From Cryoendolithus antarcticus (Eukaryota; Ascomycota; Dothideomycetes; Cladosporiales; Cladosporiaceae), in NCBI GenBank assembly GCA_002077065.1, contig NAJO01000017.1:806001-870000 (forward strand): a stretch of DNA of 64,000 nt. The letters run 5' to 3'. Made by a program: the position numbers and the translations under genes. Shown piece after piece: positions 31,156 to 40,676 of this stretch. Positions within the stretch are counted from its first letter, which is position 1. Every line of letters begins with the position of its first letter. A model generated the notes under the pieces. That model searched no databases and was not told where the DNA came from. It was given only the letters and a program-made list of their open reading frames with translations.

Positions 31156-31945
31156 TCAATCCCGAAGCACACCGTCTTCATTGCCTTCCTCCTCCGATCC
31201 CTCTATGTCCTCACGCATAGTTCCCTCGACTGTATAATACAGGAAACGAGCGTTCACTAGTGACATTTCTGCACGTAGAGTAAGGACTCTCAGCACCTGC
31301 GGATCACTGTTACTGCCGGCCGCAGCATCGTCCGCATCATCGTCCTCATCCGCCCGGATCGCCTCGACCATGAGCACAGTATCGTCCTCGAGCGATCTGC
31401 TATCCAGTATGATAAAGTACTCGAAGTTCAAATCAGAACCTGTCTCCTGCCGCGAACGGCGGAGCAAAGGAGCGCAAGCATGCGGATTCTGGTCTTGAAA
31501 GGGGGAAGAGGTGGTTGCAACGGTCTCTCCTGGGCTGGAAGGATGCTCATACTTTTCGGTCAAGCTCTCGACAAAGACAAGAAAGCTCTCCATATCGCTG
31601 CTGTAGTCCATGTTTGCTTGCAGTGTTCGATCCTTGAACTGCAAATTCATCAGCGATCATTTGTGCGATTGCGAGGCTATGGTCACGTGTACATACCTCA
31701 GTATTGATGTCATTGATAGATACGACAGGGAAGAGATGACCAATATCAGCATAAACAAGTGGGCCGATAAGCGGCGTACGCGATGTTGCAAGTTTAGGCG
31801 CATGCGCTGAGAATCGGGGTGGCAGAGTATAGAGACCCCCTTCAATTGTGCCGGTGAGGATGTGAGGAGCTGTATGCATCTCGTTGGAGGGACCATTCGG
31901 TGACATGACCTTGCTTCTTACCTCCGTCTCTACTTGACGTACCAT
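31156..31945 (-). CDS. Hypothetical acidic protein, two exons
   Basis: Exons 31697-31945 and 31156-31638, with a 58-nt phase-0 intron (donor gtatgt, acceptor ttgcag), give 243 residues. The joined centre reads GHLFPVVSINDINTE then FKDRTLQANMDYSSDMESFL, which is smooth across the junction. Visible blocks are GTIEGGLYTLPPRFSAHAPK, PLIGPLVYADIGHLF, NFEYFIILDSRSLEDDTVL and LTLRAEMSLVNARFLYYTVE, with acidic runs (RADEDDDADD; GSEEEGNEDG). I know no family. The coding region ends very close to the repeat gene upstream (25 nt), so it could be the carboxyl part of one larger gene. Confidence 0.62.
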
Positions 31946-31969
31946 GAACGCCTTCGTCTGCCCAGGGTA

Positions 31970-32840
31970 TCATCGTCCGGATTCCAATGGATCACCAGGC
32001 CTTCGAAAGGTTTGGTCCTGTGCTCCTCTCTCGATGCTTGCAGTATCGGGGACGTAGATCACACGTTCACCGTTAGACAGGAGGATTTCCCTGCACGTCG
32101 TGGAATCTAAACGTTTGCCAGCCGTAGCGTAGAATCGCTCGTGCTCTGCCCTTTCCGCCACGATGCTTCGCGCGCGAGCTCCGGCCAGTCCATAAATATT
32201 GTTGTGACGTATGGTATACCAGAAAGACGTTGGCGCACGATCAAGGATGTATGGGATCGAAGGATCGCGTTCCGTTGGGCCATGCTTCGAGAGCACAGTG
32301 CTTTTCTCTTGACCCTGTAACTCACAAGCTATACGCACTTGGACCCTCTCTGCGCCACCGATTGGGCTCAGATCCACCGACTTGCCAATGAAGTCAGATC
32401 TCTCGTGAAAACGCTTCATGTTTGAACCACCGCCGGTGTACAGCACACGATCGCCATTCTCCAGCATGAACTGACGACATGTCGTGAGGTCTACATAGGT
32501 TGGATCGCGCTCCTCACGTGTCGGTGGCGGTCTTCCCTCATCAGCGAGGACGTACAATCCAGTTCGAGCCGAGCCTCTGAGTCGAAGACAAGTCGAAGAA
32601 CTTCCTCCTACGGTCCCACTTGACGAGTTTACAACAGCCTCGTTCCCATCCAATTCTCGCACGACGTTGGGGAATGACTTGTCGATCATAGCGTAAAAAT
32701 TCCGTGATCCAGTTGACTCTTTTTCCGGTAACATTAATGCTGGCACTACTGTCCTCGCCTTCCAAGAGCGTGTACATGACCCGTTCGCCATTACTGAGGA
32801 GGAAGTAGTGGGGAACAGCGAGATCAGAAGAGGTGTTCAT
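31970..32840 (-). CDS. Unresolved repeat-containing gene or pseudogene (NG-R-V-Y repeats)
   Basis: The minus strand encodes three related units, D-[LS]-x6-[FI]-x-L-x-NG-[ED]-R-V-x-Y, but they do not sit in one frame. Unit 1 (HYFLLSNGERVMYTL) follows the ATG at 32838-32840. Units 2 (CRQFMLENGDRVLYTG) and 3 (CREILLSNGERVIYVP) share another frame. After units 1 and 2 comes a G-K-x-V element (INVTGKRVNW; DFIGKSVDL). After unit 3 the comparable KPFEGLVIHWNPDD is one base out of frame. A possible internal exon, 32556-32607 (EEVLRLVFDSEARLELD), could join 32490 downward to give YLTTCRQF. Either several small introns restore the frame or the copies are decaying. No known family or function. Confidence 0.45.
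32051..32804 (-). repeat. Three diverged tandem copies of a 36-42 nt motif, spaced about 330-385 nt
   Basis: Copies lie at 32769-32804, 32435-32476 and 32051-32092 on the minus strand. Each encodes L-x-NG-[ED]-R-V-[MLI]-Y; the first two share AATGGCGA, and the third has AACGGTGA. Codon third positions differ, so the duplication is old and the protein motif has been kept. Flanking TTCR/TTCR and GKxV elements extend the similarity beyond the core. Confidence 0.6.
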
Positions 32841-33402
32841 GTTATCGCGTTGCAATACTTAGTGCGTTTGCCGTATCGCGAAGGAGCATTCGATGTAGAA
32901 GGGAAACCTACCGTCCTCCCGATTATATTGAATTTGTACGAATTACTGTCACTTACAGCCTCCCTGGTCGTGAGATACGACTTTGACGTCTGCATGTTGG
33001 CATCGGCTCCGCGTATATTGCAGGATACGCGTATTGCGAGCGCCTCGAGTTCCCTATCTCGTGGACTGTGCCACCAGCCCTGGGTGAGACAAACGAGTAG
33101 GCGGCGAGCATGTGAGATGGCAAGCATGAAAGCGATGAACAGACTTGAATATAGACCGGTATATGTTGGCCGTGGGCGTCACTGAGCCATCAAATTACAA
33201 TGAGCTTTAGATGATCCTGCTACAGCTCATGGTACTGAAGTGACATTATTAGGCCGCACCCCGGCCACAAGCGTTGTCTCACTATAAACCGCGTTGCCGC
33301 GCCCCAGTCTAGGCCCGCGGAAACACCTCCGGCGTTTTTCCAAAAGCACATGCCCTGTTCAACGGCTGGTTGTGCAGCTGGCCAAGCAAAAACACAAACA
33401 CC
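32841..33402. promoter_or_regulatory. Divergent region before the acyltransferase gene
   Basis: 562 bp. The minus strand holds a possible further 5' exon of the repeat gene (ATG at about 32994-32996, MQTSKSYLTTREA, then a good donor gtaagt). The right part is the acyltransferase promoter with a CACCATG start context at 33400-33406. Confidence 0.3.
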
Positions 33403-34468
33403 ATGTCCCGGGTAGGCGCCGGTATCGACCTTATCATCTCTGGAACTGAGCAACTCTACGATCTCTCTAGATGTTCGCTCCTCACAATAAGTAGCACTGG
33501 ATTCCTCGTGGTTTGGCTCTCGCATCTCTGGCTTGCTGATGTCGCACTGTCTCTGCTCTTGCCATTCACAGCGCTATGGCCTGATCGAGCGTACGACTGG
33601 GCATCGGTCATCGCGGAATCCGTTTGGCTGGGCTTGCAAAAGCTGTTCATTGATGTCAATGGAGCAAAAGTCATAGTCGATGGCGACCCGCTGCCTGCCG
33701 GAGAAAGCGCGATCGTGGTCTCTAATCATGTCGAGTGGACCGACGTGTACTCGATACAGGAGCTGGCCATCCGGTCTGGCATGCTGTCACGATGTCGATG
33801 GTTTGCGAAAAGTCAATTGAGATGGGTGCCAGGCTTGGGCTGGGGTTTGTGGGCTATGGGAATGCCGCTTGTCAGTCGTGAGTGGACGCACGACAAGGCA
33901 GAGATGGACCGAGTGTTCTATGGTGCTATCAGGAAGCATTGGCCTATATGTATGTCCCGTCTCCTGCGAAGTTGCTCGAGCCATGGGCATTCACGAGACT
34001 GACCATTTCACAGGGCTTATCGCCTACAGTGAGGCCACCAGGTATACACTAGAGAAGCACGTCGAGGGTGCAGCCTGGGCCAAGGCACATGGCAAGATCA
34101 TGCCAAAGCATCTTCTCTTCCCGCGAACCAAAGGTTTCATCGCGTGCGTGCAGCAGCTACGTCAGGCGCCACATATCAAGGCTGTGTATGATATCACAAT
34201 AGCATATGCTCACGGGAAGGACTTTCAGAGACCGCCATCTTTCTGGCAGACGCTATTGTCGCCGAATATGGGGAGAGATTGGACTTTCTATGTTCACGTC
34301 GAACGACACGAACTGAGCACGTTACCACAGACGAACGAAGAGCTCGCAAGGTGGTTGGAGCATCGTTGGGTGGAGAAGGGGCAGCGACTTGAGGCACTGA
34401 GGAAGAAGCTTGAGCAAGGCCAGAGCTGGGAACCATCATCGTCCCACTTAAAGGCCAAATTGAAGTGA
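33403..34468 (+). CDS. Lysophospholipid acyltransferase, PlsC/LPLAT (AGPAT3-5, LCLAT type)
   Basis: Exons 33403-33949 and 34014-34468, with a 64-nt phase-1 intron, give 333 residues; the splice creates WPIWLIAYSEATRYT. It transfers an acyl chain from acyl-CoA to a lysophospholipid at the ER. Motif I is NHVEWTD with the catalytic pair H109-x4-D114. Motif II-like FAKSQLRWVPGLGWG and motif III SEATR (variant of EGTR) follow. The LLFPRTKGF block is diagnostic of the LCLAT1/AGPAT3-5 branch (yeast Cst26/Psi1 relatives, which remodel phosphatidylinositol). One or two amino TM segments (GFLVVWLSHLWLADVALSLL) precede motif I. The neighbouring CYP52-type P450 also acts on fatty chains, but linkage is only suggestive. 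Confidence 0.9.
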
Positions 34469-35087
34469 TGGGCGGAGCTTCAGAAGCCCAAAGCGAGTGG
34501 AGTTGAAGCGTTGCACTGTGATACCCATCAAGTCAATAATCAAGCCCATCGATCCTGCCTCATCATCACCGCAATGGTGCCTTCTTGGCCTCGGTACTGA
34601 CCTATTGACCATGCTACCCACCATCGTCGCGACGGCACATGTATTACGCGAGAAATCCTGCGTATCACATCGCCTCGGCTTCGCACCTGTCACGGCCGTA
34701 GACAGCAGTGGCGCAACGTCTCGGATCGTTCATTCGCACTAGACCTTCACTTCCTCTCAAGGCTGCCGTAGCCTGCCATGGTGCACTATACTTCCCGGTC
34801 CTTACTTTGACCAGACTGCATAGATCTCGTGGTGTTCATGCTACGAACAGGTATCATAGCATAGCCCCCACGACCCCCTGATCTCGCGTTCGTAGCCACA
34901 TCCACTCTAGATCCTGGTCTCTCAGCCGCTGCCGCTGTAGGAGCGGTGGCCTGCTGTTATCAACTGCATCCCAAGACCGACTATATTCTACACGTTCTCT
35001 GATCTCGCTAGAAGATGTGCAGCCTATGCCCGTGAGTACTTGACGGCGAAGTCAGATCTGGAGGAAGCTACTCAGGGCTACTCAGTC
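34469..35087. other. Intergenic, promoter side of the P450 gene
   Basis: 619 bp without a recognised gene. A frame at 34497-34742 has an ATG but no family feature. Confidence 0.4.
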
Positions 35088-36997
35088 ATGGCAACCTTTT
35101 CGATCACCACCTATGGGTTCTTACTCGCTTTCAATGCTGTGTTCCTCTATCTACTTGTCAACAACATCATCACGAGCTACCGCTTCAAGCGATTCGCGAA
35201 GCAAAATGGCTGTCTGGATGCGCCAGATGTCTCCGGGCCCTTCCCATACGGCATTGCGACCTTGAGGCGCATCTTGTATGCATGGCCAGACATCTCGGGT
35301 TGCAGTGACGCGGCTGACGACCTACAGTGCGATGAAGACGACCGGCGAGGATATTATAGACGACATCATCGCGGAAGACTTCAAGGATCACCATACCGTG
35401 AAGAAGACCGTACACCTCTCGTTTCGGCCTTGCAAGTCGTGCACTACTGACTGAAAATGCAGGTCTTCGATGGCTCCGTGTTGGTCTCGACGAGTGAGCT
35501 AGCGATGTACGCGATGGCAAGCGTGCAATCGAGCTGATAGACCTACAGATGAGCCTGCCAATCTGCAACACATGTTTGCGACGAAGTTCAATGTGAGATG
35601 GCCCCGCTTCAGCCCCCACCAGTGTATAGAGCTGACTTTTGACTATGCAGGATTTCGAGACAGGCAAAGTACTGTTCTACACTGCCCGGTGTAAGCAAGG
35701 CGTTCACTGATATCTAATGCTCCGCAGCTACGCGCTAACATCTTCTACCCACTATTGGGGAAGTCAATTTTCACGAGCGATGGAGCGTAAGTTTTCAAGC
35801 CGACACTGTTGGTATGGAGACCAGCTCACAAGTCTGCATAGCTTTTGGGAGCACTCTCGCAGTCTGTTCCGCCCGCACTTCAATCGGGAGAACATCAACG
35901 ACTTGCAGAGTACCGATCGAGCATGTGATGCTCTCCTTGAAGCCATTGGGCCCGCCGACTCAACGGGCTGGACGGCCGATACGCCAATGCTGCAGTTACT
36001 GTACAACTTCACGATAGATACAGCCACCGACTTCCTCTTCGGTGAGTCGGTCGAGTCCCAGCGGGCTGCGATCCGTGCAAAACGTGGTGAGCCATGGCCC
36101 ACCAACGTGCCAGGCTCACGCGAGTTTGTGGAAGCCATGCAGGTGGCCAATGACACAACGATCATGCGCCTCCGCCTGCAGTCCTTTTACTGGGTCGCCG
36201 ATAGCTTCAAGTTCCGCAAAGCCCTCAAGCGCATCTGGAAATTCACTGATAGCTTCGTGGTCAAAGCCCTCGATCTTGCAGCCGAGGGGAAGCTGGGTGA
36301 CGAGAAGAAGAACAGCCTACTCGCCTCTCTAGTGACGCAAACGAAGGATCGTGAGGAGTTGTCCGGACAGACGCTAGCCATTCTCGCCGCGGGTCGCGAC
36401 ACCACTGCCTCGCTCCTAGCCTGGACTGTAGCCGAACTCGCCATGCATCCAGAGATCTATGCAAAGCTCCGCGATATCGTGCTACGAGAATTTCCCAGGG
36501 GCAAACAGCCTACCTTCTCGCAACTCAAGGGGTGCCGCTACCTTCAACACGTGCTGCAGGAAGCACTTCGTCTACATCCAACGGTACCAATCAACTCCCG
36601 GTGTGTAGCCCGCAACTCTACGCTCGCCACAGGTGGTGGACCTGATGGGAAGTCTCCCGTCGCCGTGCAGAAGGGTCAGACGATCGTCTTCAGCGTCTAC
36701 CTGATGCAACGTCGCAAAGATCTCTATGGCGAAGATGCTCTGGACTTCAAGCCAGAGCGCTGGGAACAGAGAATCCCAGCTTGGCAATGGTTGCCCTTCC
36801 TGGGTGGCCCCAGGATCTGTATCGGGCAACAGTTCGCGCTCACAGAGGCTGGGTATTTGCTTGTGAGGCTATGCTGGGAGTTTACAGGTTTGGAACCTGT
36901 CGATCGGGAGGAGATGAGCAAGATGAAGAAAGGGATTGGGTTGACGATGTGGCCGGCTGATGGGACGAGAATGAGGTTCAAGAAAGGGGTGGAGTAG
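35088..36997 (+). CDS. Cytochrome P450, CYP52-type (alkane/fatty-acid omega-hydroxylase)
   Basis: Seven exons: 35088-35275, 35328-35409, 35463-35493, 35549-35592, 35651-35668, 35728-35786 and 35842-36997, giving 525 residues. Joined, the amino part reads VFDGSVLVSTNEPANLQHMF, ATKFNDFETGKLRANIFYPL, LGKSIFTSDGA, FWEHSRSLFRPHF, as in CYP52. An amino TM anchor (GFLLAFNAVFLYLLVNNII) places it in the ER. The I helix has AAGRDTTASLLAW (about 321-333), E-x-x-R is E381/R384, and the heme loop FLGGPRICIGQQFA has Cys467. CYP52 enzymes hydroxylate the terminal carbon of n-alkanes or fatty acids. Exon 5 is only 18 nt. The intron 5 donor (gtactg) is chosen for colinearity and is the least certain junction. 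Confidence 0.92.
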
Positions 36998-38018
36998 GCC
37001 ACCAAGAGCTAAGATCAAAGATCACGAATCATGGAAACGTTCGAAAGCGACGCAATTGAATCAGGTCGAAGCCACTGGAGTATGTATTCAGCAATAGAAC
37101 GCTCTCCACTCGGGATACGATACATCTGTGTTGCACTGCAGCAACCCGCTTCCGCCGGCGCTGCAGGTACACATGGCGTTCCAATGCAGCAAGATCGTTT
37201 CGTCGACCTCACTTTTACTAAGTCCCCATGATTCCCGAGACTTTTCGTGCGCTTGACAAGAAAATCATGAACAGGCGAAGATACCCGAGTCTCGACCTTC
37301 GGCCCGTGCAGATTGCTGCAGGGATGACACCCTTCTAGACTGTGATGAAAACCCGCCGGGATCTCGCGGTGCCGCAATGGTCGTAACCCGTCACCACCAG
37401 AGCCGCCATGTCTGACGAAGCTACAGATCACATATGTCAAGAGGTATCCGCTCTCAGCAGCACACTGTTCCAGAAGACGCGATCCACTTCACGCGAGGTC
37501 CTTGCTGCTGGCCGCTAAGTGTGCCATGGCGGGACGCACATCTGGCTGCTGTGTGGAGATCGTGCATCCGGATCACGGGCATCAACGGTTCGGAGAGCGC
37601 GACCGTATGCAAGCCACACATGCAGCAGAGAGATGAGTCCAGGACGCCGACTGGGCGGGAGGTCTTCACGCCGCTGCAGCTCGACGGTTGCGGCTTCGAG
37701 GCGAGCAATGGCGGCGCCTCGGGATGAGACTGAAGAGTCGTGAATACTCCACCAGATCGGACTAAGTTCAAGCCTCCCCGCTCGTCAACACGTGTTGGGC
37801 ACGTGGAACTTGCATTGAGAGATCGACGGCAGGAGTTTTGACCTCTCGATACTTGTTGTTTCACCTCATTCGATTCGACGCTTCGGGCTGTGAGCAGTCC
37901 AGAGGAGAGACTTGCACTCTTGGCTCCCGTGGGGACAACAGTGTGAGCACTGTTCATCCATCTCGGAAGGATTGGGATCACCACGGGCCTCGGCCTATCC
38001 ACCTGACTGATCAGCGCG
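36998..38018. other. 1.0-kb intergenic region, no gene seen
   Basis: It spans the 3' flank of the P450 gene and the promoter of the next gene. Minus-strand open frames at 37015-37440 and 37454-38074 start without ATG and show no family motif. Confidence 0.4.
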
Positions 38019-39638
38019 ATGTCTGTCGATCTCACGTCGACAATTGCACGTGTGCCAAAGCTGGCTGTCAACAATGCACCATCATCAAGTACAAGTCAGA
38101 CCGGCAACATCAATGCGTTCGACAGTCGGCCTTCGAGTGGCGGAACAACCACATCACGCCCGCGAACCGCACGAACCGATGAGTCTCGTACACCGGGACA
38201 ACGAGCAAGGAATGCCAGCATTTCAACTACACAATCAGGGTTCTCTAGCAGTAAACACTCGCCGGCAAAGAGAAAGAGCGGCGTGCTAGGGTTTCTCACC
38301 TTGAAAGAGCCCTCAACACTTGCTCTGCAGCAGTATGCTGAGCAACAGAAGAAGGCATCCGCCGTTAAGGCAGGGACGAAGCCTCCTAGCACACGTAGCG
38401 GAGTATCAACTCAGAAGCTGCCAGACTATGTTCCCAAGGTGAACAGCAAGTGGGATGGTCTGCCCGAGCCAGCAAGTAAAACTGCAACACTGCGGAAGCG
38501 AAGCAGCAAGATCGAATCGACCCTCTCGCAACACACCATAGAGACCAAGAGCTCGTCATGTCGAAGTAACAATACCTCTTCCGATGGTACACAGTCTACG
38601 CGGCGACCATTTGGGTCATTATCGTCTAGGCCATCGTCACTGGGCACGCCACCAAGATCTCGTAATGCCTCCATTCAGAACATGGGCGAGAACTCGAGGG
38701 TTACGGCGCAACCTAGGAGTCCACTGACGGCTGTACATCCCGCGCTGCGAGATCAGACGACCAAGAATGGCGTGCATACATTTCTTCACCCACCAACGCC
38801 CGAGCCGCCAGAGGTGAGGAAGGTGATACGCGGCTCAGACCTTGATCTTCCCGATTTGCCTGAGCTGGAAGACCTCGGAGCGGCACTGTATCTTAGTACC
38901 TCTGCAGAGCCTTCCCCATTAACACCGCCTGCTCATGATGGGAGATTAGATTCTGCACTGGATCTACAACCTCACGCTATGACTTGCGACGGGAACGCCA
39001 CATTCTGGTACAGTGATACGGACAACGACTCCTTATATACTCCACATCCGCGGCTGAAGATACATACACCGGGGACTGGGTCCAGAGCAGGATCGATTCG
39101 CAATTGGCCTTTACAGAACGCCGCACCACCCACGCCTCTCTCGCCAACGACAGAATCCTCGAGACCATATCATCGCTTCTCACAACACTCTCCACCCCGA
39201 TCGCCATCACCGACCCCGATTGCGGAGCTTCCCGCAACGCCATTGTACGCACCGAGTGACACGACACGTCCGTCCACTGTTGTATCCTCGGACACTTTCC
39301 AACCTGCACACCCGGCCGTTACTACTTTTCGGCCGCCCACTACCTCATCGGCCAGCTCCAGCGGAGGTGCTTCCACCGTTGCTCCATCTATCATAGCGCC
39401 ATCCATCATCGCCCCGTCGATAGCACCTTCGACAGTACCGAGTGTGATGTCTGCGCAGTGGCACATGCCCGCGAAGCAACGCTTGGGCCTAGGCGGTGTC
39501 GTCAGGATGAGCGAGGTGATGCCTTGGGAGATTGAGGGAGAACTGGAGGAAATGAGTGGCGGGCGTGAGAGCCGGGCAAGTGCCAAAGTTGAGGGTAAGG
39601 GCATCAAGAGGCTTAGCCGAGTGCTGGGGCTGAGGTAG
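38019..39638 (+). CDS. Low-complexity Ser/Pro/Thr-rich hypothetical protein
   Basis: Intact 539-residue frame from ATG; no recognised domain. It is basic and Ser/Thr-rich for the first 240 residues. An ordered-looking block, TFLHPPTPEPPEVRKVIRGS and DLDLPDLPELEDLGAALYLS, lies near 250-295 and ATFWYSDTDNDSLYTPHPRL near 325-345; these are the likely conserved parts. The last 70 residues (AKQRLGLGGVVRMSEVMPWE and the basic KGIKRLSRVLGLR) also look constrained. A tandem APSII run is annotated separately. Many Ser-Pro sites suggest regulation by phosphorylation. A cytoskeletal or signalling scaffold is possible but not shown. Confidence 0.68.
   Translation: MSVDLTSTIARVPKLAVNNAPSSSTSQTGNINAFDSRPSSGGTTTSRPRTARTDESRTPGQRARNASISTTQSGFSSSKHSPAKRKSGVLGFLTLKEPSTLALQQYAEQQKKASAVKAGTKPPSTRSGVSTQKLPDYVPKVNSKWDGLPEPASKTATLRKRSSKIESTLSQHTIETKSSSCRSNNTSSDGTQSTRRPFGSLSSRPSSLGTPPRSRNASIQNMGENSRVTAQPRSPLTAVHPALRDQTTKNGVHTFLHPPTPEPPEVRKVIRGSDLDLPDLPELEDLGAALYLSTSAEPSPLTPPAHDGRLDSALDLQPHAMTCDGNATFWYSDTDNDSLYTPHPRLKIHTPGTGSRAGSIRNWPLQNAAPPTPLSPTTESSRPYHRFSQHSPPRSPSPTPIAELPATPLYAPSDTTRPSTVVSSDTFQPAHPAVTTFRPPTTSSASSSGGASTVAPSIIAPSIIAPSIAPSTVPSVMSAQWHMPAKQRLGLGGVVRMSEVMPWEIEGELEEMSGGRESRASAKVEGKGIKRLSRVLGLR
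39381..39431 (+). repeat. Coding tandem repeat, APSII-type
   Basis: Fifteen- and twelve-base units encode APSII-APSII-APSI-APS in frame within the 38019-39638 gene. Units differ at third positions. Confidence 0.8.
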
Positions 39639-40676
39639 AAACAACCTGGCTGCAATCGCTGCGATGGGTGTAGCGATTCCAACATAGCGACGAGATGACG
39701 ATCATGACACGATAAAATGTATGCAAGGAAACGAGGTACAATGGGCTACCTGGAGAGTCCGCGCAGTGCTCAGGACTACATCAGGTGCTTACAAAAGTGA
39801 TGCGAAAATTTCTCGCCGGAAATACCACGTGTATCTACGAGGAACGTCTCAGGTTCCATCAATCAGTTACCATATGCGTGTAGGGTCCTTAAACTCGTCC
39901 GGGCGATTTCGGCTCGAGCAGATTCGACTATTCCTGGCGGCTGCAGGGTGATCCTGCGTACTTTTCTTACAGTGCGTCCATGTTAGTATTGCCTGCGTGG
40001 TTGTCCGAGGAGTCTCTTCATTGAAACATATGTAACTTGATGTCCTCTTTACCGCAGGGAAGGGGGCACGGATGAACGTGATGATGACTATGTCGGCTCC
40101 GTGATGTCGTATTCCAGCCAGAGAGCCGTCGCCGAGTTCAATCGAGGAGCTAGCTCCCACGCAATGATGTGTTGCGATGGCCTGCGCTTCGACGCGTTCG
40201 ATTGGAAGCCAACGCGCAGGCATAATTGCTTGGCGTGGCCCACCTGAGTCAGCGAACTCCGAACTTTGGGACGACAATGTTCCTCTGGCGACGTGGAGGG
40301 GGTCGATGTCACGGTGTTGGAGTGAGGAGTGCGCGTCGCTGGTCGAAACGGAGTCTTTGCACGAGCGTGTCGCTATACAAAGCCTCGTACCTCCACTTCA
40401 GTCCTCCACCGAGATCATCCTCACCCTCCACTTTGTTCGCAGGGTGTGAGGCCCGGTCGGCGTAGAGGCGGAGAAGGCAAACGAGCAGCGGCGTGGGAAA
40501 GCCGCGTCGACCAGGACCTGAGCCTACGGAAAGTGGTGGTTCTGTGCAGGGAAACGCTTGTTGAACGTGGTTGAGAGGGACAATTTGGGTGACCCATTTG
40601 CACTAGCGTTCTGGCACATGCAGCTGGTCTTTCATGTGACATACAAATACCTCCAAACGGCGAGCAGCTCGCGGCG
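39639..40676. promoter_or_regulatory. 1.0-kb upstream region of the Rad53-type kinase gene
   Basis: No gene is recognised. One ACGCGT hexamer (MCB, the MBF site of cell-cycle genes in yeasts) lies at 40192-40197, about 480 bp upstream of the kinase ATG. One occurrence in 1 kb is near chance expectation. Confidence 0.35.

Noticed and set aside
33370..33402. Upstream extension of the acyltransferase (CSWPSKNTNT)
   Set aside because: Starts at TTG; the CACCATG at 33400-33406 is a far better start context.
37015..37440. 141-codon minus-strand open frame
   Set aside because: Begins with TTG and has no internal start, domain or splice partner that makes sense.
37454..38074. 207-codon minus-strand open frame
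   Set aside because: No ATG start, no family feature, and it overlaps the start of the well-formed gene at 38019.
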